Shown in pieces: positions 59,061 through 64,000 of a stretch of 64,000 bases of DNA (position 1 is the first letter of the stretch; every line of letters begins with the position of its first letter). The translations under genes were made by a program, and so were the position numbers. Source of the stretch: Scleroderma bovista (Eukaryota; Basidiomycota; Agaricomycetes; Boletales; Sclerodermataceae); NCBI GenBank assembly GCA_037178675.1, contig JAYMGJ010000196.1, positions 62,001 to 126,000 on the forward strand, in the 5' to 3' direction. The notes under the pieces were generated by a model. The model was given only the letters and a program-made list of their open reading frames with translations, searched no databases and had not been told where the DNA came from.

Positions 59061-59442
59061 TGTAACGGTCTAACTTTTTATCTTATCTAATCTGCGATTA
59101 GATGACATCTTATCTTATCATATCATAGTATCTTATCTAGTGCATCTTATCTGTAGGTCTGTCTAGACTACAGCCTCATGCTGTACATGCTGTATCCCTT
59201 GATGTCATTAGCATAGCCTTACCACAGGATGCCGGCTGTGTTCACTGCCTCATACAGCATACAGCCTCATGGATAGCCTCACACAGGACACGTGTAGTGT
59301 AGTATATATACCGTTGCAATCCAGCACCCAGAGGCTCTCCATTTGAGCTCTCTTTGGGTCTTTGCTCTAAGACACTTGCATCCTTTCCCCTCAGAGTTCA
59401 TTGTGTGGTAGTTCTTTGGGTTTCACCCTTAGGGTTGTCTCA
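59061..59442 (+). repeat. Right LTR of the chromovirus
   Basis: 382 bp, same length and ends as the left LTR. Preceded by the polypurine tract at 59049-59060 and followed by TTGGA at 59443-59447. Confidence 0.93.
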
Positions 59443-59552
59443 TTGGAATACGATGTTGGCTACGCCATCTGGTCCCAGGGCCTTGTATGGGCTGAGGTTG
59501 TTGATGGCTTGCACTAGTTGTTCCTTTGTGATTTCAGTCCAGTGTTCTGCTG

Positions 59553-60804
59553 GTTCTTGTCAAGACCAGTTCTCCTCAACGATCTTACTAGGAGGTCCAG
59601 AGGTGCAGGGAACTAATGAGGAGGTAAGTCCAGACACTAGTAGGTGCTAGTTAGTGCGCAGAGTCAAGTCCGGGTCAAATGAACGAAGTCCGGGCACTAG
59701 AGAAGCACAGGGAGTAAGTCCGGGTTTTTGCGGAGTAAGTCCGGACCGCAGGAAAGTGGTCCGGAGTTGAGCGCAGCTCGTCCGGAGCGAAGGACATCCC
59801 AGAGGTGGGATAAGTCCTGAGAGGTCTAGCATCGAGTCTGGGACAGAGGTGGCTTTTGCCCTCGTGCAAGTAGGAGACTTGCTAGGATCGGACATAGGAC
59901 CAAGGGGACGAGATAGGACGGAGGCCGGAGTTCAGGAGAACAAGATGGGATTAGGAGAGCATGGTGGGTAGTACAGAGTGGGGAGTATCTTAGTCGAGAT
60001 TTGATCTAAGGACTACTAGGCCGGAGTATGGTAGTTTATATAGTAATGAAACTAAGGTGAGTATATACGGTGACAAGTAAACACCTTAATGTCAAGACAA
60101 GGGATGGAGCAGAAGCAGACAGGAAAATAAACCAGGTACAAGAAAATAAAGCAGGGACAGGAAAATAAACCGGAGTGGAAGCAGACACGGGGAAGTAGAG
60201 TTACAGGGACGACGGAGGAAAAGCAGGGACAAGGGAACTAGGTCGGAAGAGGACAGGTAAGGGTCAGAGGTGGACTTAACTAATGTTAAATCCGGAGCGA
60301 TGTCCAGGACCGGAGGAAGTGGGACCAGAGGAAGTGCAAGAGCGGAGGGAGTGTACGAGCGGAGGGAGTGTGCGAGTGGAGGAAGGGCGGAGTAGCCGGA
60401 GGAAGGTCTGGAGTTGGACATGGAAATGTCCTAAGCCTTTGGTGGACCTGACAGAGGAAGCGGAGCAGGAGCAGGAGCAGAACTGAGCCGGAGTTGGATG
60501 TACCAGCCAGAGTTGGGCTACGTTGCAGACAAGGCTAAGGGAGTGGCCGGACTGAAACCGGAGTAGCGACTAGTGGTAGGTACAGGTCCGACACAGAGGA
60601 GTTAGACCGCGGATCTGTCTGTAAGAAGACAGGGGTTAGTCCTGAGGTGGAGATGGACGTAGTGACCGGAGTTGAGCTGGAGTGCAGCTATAGGGCTGGA
60701 GATGGCCGGACTAGATCCGGAGTTGCATCTATGCCTAAGGAGAGGTCAGGCGGGCCATGGTTAGACTGGAGTTGCGACTGGAAAAGTATGGATATGACAG
60801 TTCT
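59553..60804 (-). mobile_element. Solo LTR B with GTTCT target duplications, in the LINE
   Basis: LTR 59558-60799 (1,242 bp) starts TGTCAAGACC and ends GATATGACA; GTTCT occurs at 59553-59557 and 60800-60804. Its first bases match the complement of the end of solo LTR A (TGTCAAGACC.GTTCT), so it probably belongs to a related family and lies on the minus strand; a TATATAAAC at about 60035-60044 on that strand fits a promoter. The body is rich in AGTCCGG-type and GGAG repeats, and the ORFs in it are not coding. Confidence 0.88.
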
Positions 60805-62168
60805 GGGTACAGATAGTCAGTGGGGACTGTGGATTCATCGGGAGGTGGGGGGAACAAAGCCTGAGTGAGAGTCTCGCTCTTTTCCTCATTCGTCGTTGCA
60901 TAGGTAAACTGCCTGTCTGGGTTCATTACGTGTAGGGTGGGGATTCGTGTTTTTCCTCTGTCTCTGCCTGGGTTCGAAATATACTTGTGCGCTATCCAAA
61001 TGTCAGTACCTGCCACGTTGTTGAGCCAGTTCTTCCAATGGTCCTCTTTTGTTCTTCTAATTTCCTTGCTTAGGGTGTTTTCTTTCTCATGTACTTGGGT
61101 ATGTACGGCGTGTTCTGGCAATGCTTGGTATCTATGAGCGGTTTTGCGCAGTTGCTTGAGTTCGCCGGCTAGTTTGGTTAGGTTTTCTGTCCACCACCGT
61201 TTTGTGTGGGGGTGAGGGCGTGTCTTGGGGACTTTCGACTCTACTGTACGGCGCAGGGCTTCGTCAAGGTTGCCTGCTGCTAGTTGAAACTCCTCAGCTG
61301 TTTCCAGTACCTTGGGGGGTCCTGCAAGATCGGTTAGCAAGTTCCCTAGGGCTAATCGAAACTTATCCCAGTCTACACTGTGGTAGTTCCAGGCTGGGCT
61401 TTCGTTGGAGGCTGTGGTTGACATCTCAAGTACTGTCAGGATGGGGAGGTGATCGGTTTTAGGTCCACGTCTTTCCAGCACCGTGTCACAGGACACAAGG
61501 GACTCGCTTGTGTGTTCAGTGCAGAACGTGTTGTCCGGTCACGTCCAGTTCCGTGTGCTTGACGACTGTAACATCAGTATACCCTTGGGGAGGATCTGGA
61601 TCATGCCGTAGTCAGCGACTAACTCGAGTATCTTGCCTAACGCTTCTAGGGCTGCTGCTGTGAACAGGTGGCTGTTGTGGTCCTCGTCCCAAAGAGGATG
61701 GTGCTGCTTGAAGTCACCTAACCACAGCATGTGGTCGTCCCTGGTTGGGCACAGCTCCTGGATGTTGGTGTCCAGGAATCGTTCCAACTCTTCAATGGTT
61801 CCGTCGTGATTGTTGTCATTGTATATGTTGAACACTGTGCACCGCCTGCCCGACATCTCGAGCTGGATAACCACGACGTCCCTCGACGGGAACGGGATCT
61901 GTTTCCACGTGTTAGTACTGACTCTAGAGCTGACTAGCGTTACTGCTCTGGGCTTGTCCTTGTGGGTGTACTTGCGGGTTGGATATGCTACTCTCCAGTG
62001 GGTGCTGGCTCTGGTGTTACCCAGTGAGTTGAGAGCTGGTTCCTGCATAGCTAGTATGTCCCATTCATCTGATATAGAACTGTTAAGTAGTGTGAGTTGG
62101 GCTGTGTGGGAGGTATTGAGGTTCTGCTGCTGCTGGGGGAGTGTGGGATGTGTTGCTTGGATGTTCAT
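60805..62168 (-). pseudogene. LINE ORF2 N-terminal part: APE-type endonuclease and linker
   Basis: Starts at ATG 62168-62166, overlapping the ORF1 stop in ATGA. Endonuclease blocks: WDILAMQEPALN (catalytic Glu), VFNIYNDNNHDG, WLGDFKQHHPLWDE (Lys where Asn is usual in GDFN), and PKTDHLPI (the S/TDH end motif). TGA at 61539-61541 lies in NWT-stop-PDNTFCTEH, where CGA (Arg) would keep the frame. Then a linker with KRWWTENLTKLAGELKQLRK runs to the solo LTR B junction. The stop makes ORF2 non-functional here. Confidence 0.85.
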
Positions 62169-63001
62169 GGGAGTGGCGGGGATGGGGATGGGGGTGGGTT
62201 CTCTTGTTGTGTAAGTTGTTCGTGAGAGTGAGGGGGAGTTGACAGGAGGTTTCCAGGGAAGTGTAGGGGGGACAGCGCTGGGAAAGGGTCCAGAAGGGTT
62301 CGTGGTCTACTTTCCGTTATTGGGGAGGGGTCCGGGTTATCCTTGAGCGGGGTGGGTATTATGGGGGTGGAGGGGGTGCTGCCTGGGATTACTGGACTGG
62401 GGGGGGTGGACGTGCTTTTGGGTTTGCTGCATCCGAGGGGGACTAGGGTTCTTCCGTTGATGACAGGGGCAGATGGCGGTTGTTGGGATCCTAGTTCTTG
62501 TTGTTGGATCATCCATTCAATGGTTCGTTGTTGGAGGTCTGCGGAGTCGTGTGCGGGGGGTGCATTGTCTGTGAGTGGTTGGGACTGGACGATGGGTCCC
62601 TGAGGTTTGGGGGGTATCGATACTTGCGTCCAAGGTTCCTCGGTTGGAAAGTATGGCATGGAGTTTTCAGGGGTGCACACGTTGAGTGCTTCGAGTTGAG
62701 TCTTGTATTCAGGGCATTCCTTGTCCAAGCTGCTATGCGATGACGACCTACAGCTGATGCAGTAGTAGGTGCGGTATGAGTTGCACTTGTAGTGGCGATG
62801 TTCCCCTGCACAGGTGCCACATGTGTCCTTCTCCTCCATGCAGTTTTTGGCCATGTGCCCCATCGTTGGCATTTGAGACAACAGAGCAGTTCTTTCTTGT
62901 CCTTGTATGGGTGGAGTTTACCGTAGTTGAAGTACATCCCCGATTCTATAAGTTTGTTTGCTGCTTTGGGGTTGTTGAGGGACATCAGTGCAAGTGCCAC
63001 T
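62165..63001 (-). pseudogene. LINE ORF1 (gag-like, zinc knuckles), 5'-truncated and frameshifted
   Basis: Seen from the Copia insertion: LALMSLNNPKAANKLIESGM, NYGKLHPYKDKKELL, then three Cys/His knuckles beginning CLKCQRWG, HMAKNCMEEKDTCGTC and CISCRSSSHSSLDKECPEY, and a long Pro/Ser-rich tail. The reading changes frame inside the first knuckle near 62866, where one C seems to be missing. The protein would bind LINE RNA. Confidence 0.8.
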
Positions 63002-63289
63002 TGTTGAAGGAATACCTATATACGTAGAGGAACTGCTACTCCAACTCACCTGTTGGGTGGAGTGCACAACCTGAGATGGTAGCGGTAGCTGGTCAAGAGC
63101 TGTTATATTATATAAGCGATGAACACTGTTTATATACAACAAATAGTGTGATGTGTGACTGTGACACATGACGTGTGACATGTAACATCTACTCTAAAGA
63201 GGACTATTACTAAGTCTACACTAATATGGGTCGCAGTCTTGTGTGCACTTCGTTGACGGTTTACACCAGGTGCACGTGCGACTTCAACA
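63002..63289 (-). repeat. 3' LTR of a Copia element
   Basis: 288 bp. On the minus strand it begins TGTTGAAGTC and ends CCTTCAACA (inverted ends TGTTGAAG/CTTCAACA), right after the polypurine tract GAGGGGGAG. A TATATAAAC motif near 63127-63135 fits a promoter. It directly abuts LINE ORF1; the other LTR is outside the window, so the target duplication cannot be seen. Confidence 0.85.
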
Positions 63290-63335
63290 CTCCCCCTCGC
63301 TGTGCTGCACATAGAGCACTTCAGCGAATAAGGCG

Positions 63336-64000
63336 CTAGATGCTGCCAGAGGGAAACTGTAAGCCTAGTTGAGCTCTGAACTTTGCGAATTTCTCGTGGG
63401 GTAAGTTCTTGGTGAGCAGATCGGCGGGATTCTCAGCACCATCAATGAAGAATAGCTCCACATTACCTTTTGTGACTGACTCGTGGATTCCGTGGTAGCG
63501 GATGTTGATGTGCTTGGAGTGAGGCTCTGTTACAGGGTTGGATGCCATGAATATGGACCCCTGATTATCACCACAAATCAGGATAGCCTTCAGCTTATAG
63601 CCGAGTTCACCGAGTAAACTCCGAATCCAGGTAACTTGGCAAGCACAATCGCTCAAAGCCATGTATTCAGCCTCAGTGGACGAGTACGCAATAGTCTTCT
63701 GTGCATGAGAAGTCCAACTGATCAAGCCATCTGCAAGTTTCAGGTAGAAACCTGTTTGCGAGAGGCGAGAGGTAGGGTCTGATCCCCAATCTGAGTCCGT
63801 GCATGCAATCAGGCCAGCACTGGATCCACCATTGTACACTAGGGAGTAATTAGGTGTACCAATTAAGTAGCGACAAATATAAAGCGCTTTGGATAGGTGG
63901 TCCTGGGATGGATTCGCAGCATGGCGTGAGAGATGGGTGACTGCAAAGGCAATGTCGGGCCTAGTGCCTAACATAAGGTACAGAAGGGACCCAATAACCG
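63336..64000 (-). CDS. Copia-type Pol, C-terminal RNase H part, truncated by the window edge
   Basis: Open frame from the right edge to the stop at 63336. Typical Copia end: LLYLMLGTRPDIAFAVTHLS, KALYICRYLIGTPNYSLVY, CTDSDWGSDPTSRLSQTG, SWTSHAQKTIAYSSTEAEYM, ALSDCACQVTWIRSLLGEL, CGDNQGSIFMASNPV, KHINIRYHGIHESV and DLLTKNLPHEKFAKFR. RNase H Asp, Glu and Asp residues are present. No lesion in the part visible, so this may be a young copy. Confidence 0.92.
   Translation of the reverse strand, partial: VIGSLLYLMLGTRPDIAFAVTHLSRHAANPSQDHLSKALYICRYLIGTPNYSLVYNGGSSAGLIACTDSDWGSDPTSRLSQTGFYLKLADGLISWTSHAQKTIAYSSTEAEYMALSDCACQVTWIRSLLGELGYKLKAILICGDNQGSIFMASNPVTEPHSKHINIRYHGIHESVTKGNVELFFIDGAENPADLLTKNLPHEKFAKFRAQLGLQFPSGSI

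Larger units (their letters stand above)
52433..59442 (+). mobile_element. Ty3/Gypsy chromovirus, full-length but defective
   Basis: 7,010 bp bounded by two 382-bp LTRs (TG...CA) with TTGGA duplications, inserted in the LINE RT domain in the opposite orientation. Order: small ORF, gag with zinc knuckle, protease, RT, RNase H, integrase, chromodomain: the order of Tf1/sushi-type chromoviruses. A purine tract (AAGGGGGGAGTAG) ends directly at the right LTR. Pol has in-frame stops at 56949, 58255 and 58615, and its integrase is split by a solo LTR, so this copy cannot make its own enzymes. Confidence 0.95.
49210..63001 (-). mobile_element. LINE (non-LTR retrotransposon), broken into pieces by later insertions
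   Basis: Read on the minus strand: ORF1 (63001-62165), ORF2 endonuclease and linker (62168-60805), RT start (59557-59448), RT/RNase H (52432-49939) and a 3' region with tandem repeats. The pieces become continuous when the chromovirus (52433-59442), a solo LTR (59558-60799) and one copy of each target duplication are set aside. For example, YLYPE on one side meets PAEHWTEITKEQL on the other. ORF1, APE endonuclease, RT and RNase H in this order suit Tad/I-type fungal LINEs. The 5' end is cut by a Copia element. The 3' limit is approximate. Confidence 0.85.

Noticed and set aside
59647..60486. ORFs inside solo LTR B
   Set aside because: They lie within repetitive LTR sequence and have repeat-driven composition.

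Overview
The window is nuclear DNA of a filamentous basidiomycete, most likely an Agaricomycete; I cannot name the species. Genes have many short introns (about 45-60 nt, GT-AG) and tiny exons. Gene content fits this: KDZ transposase, DUF6532 protein, HET-domain gene, chromodomain Gypsy element, Copia element, a LINE, and a membrane-anchored pepsin with a long cytosolic tail.

Layout. (1) 0.2-4.5 kb: a conserved divergent pair, a CNNM/Mam3-type membrane protein (-) and the tRNA m5U methyltransferase Trm2 (+), sharing a 142-bp promoter interval. (2) 4.5-17 kb: accessory region with imperfect direct repeats, a degraded DUF6532 gene, a truncated KDZ transposase, and two adjacent multi-exon genes of unknown function. 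The first is HMG-box-like and carries a premature stop. The second is possibly PD-(D/E)XK-like and carries a frameshift at a C run. (3) 17.2-17.7 kb: a small secreted CVNH (cyanovirin-N homologue) lectin gene. (4) 21.8-24.5 kb: the membrane-anchored aspartic protease. (5) 27.3-29.5 kb: a 2H-phosphoesterase (AKAP7/ASCC1-like) gene followed head-to-tail by the Rho1 GTPase gene. (6) 35-36 kb: a dual-specificity phosphatase. (7) 38.4-41.6 kb: a dead HET (heterokaryon incompatibility) gene cut by a 1.6-kb foldback element. (8) 47.3-48.7 kb: a ZIP zinc transporter. (9) 49.2-64 kb: a nest of transposons. An old LINE (-) has been hit by a chromovirus (+, LTR pair, target duplication TTGGA), by a solo LTR (duplication GTTCT) and by a Copia element (-) that runs off the right edge. 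The chromovirus integrase is itself split by another solo LTR (duplication CAGCA).

The single-copy genes (Mam3-like, Trm2, Rho1, ZIP, phosphatase, 2H enzyme, protease) read cleanly across introns and look functional. Nearly all accessory genes carry lesions. Several stops in the elements are CGA to TGA or apparent TGG to TGA changes, suggesting cytosine methylation or a RIP-like process. No rRNA, tRNA, CRISPR array or riboswitch was recognised. Exon boundaries were worked out by hand from splice signals and from recalled family conservation; no search was run.
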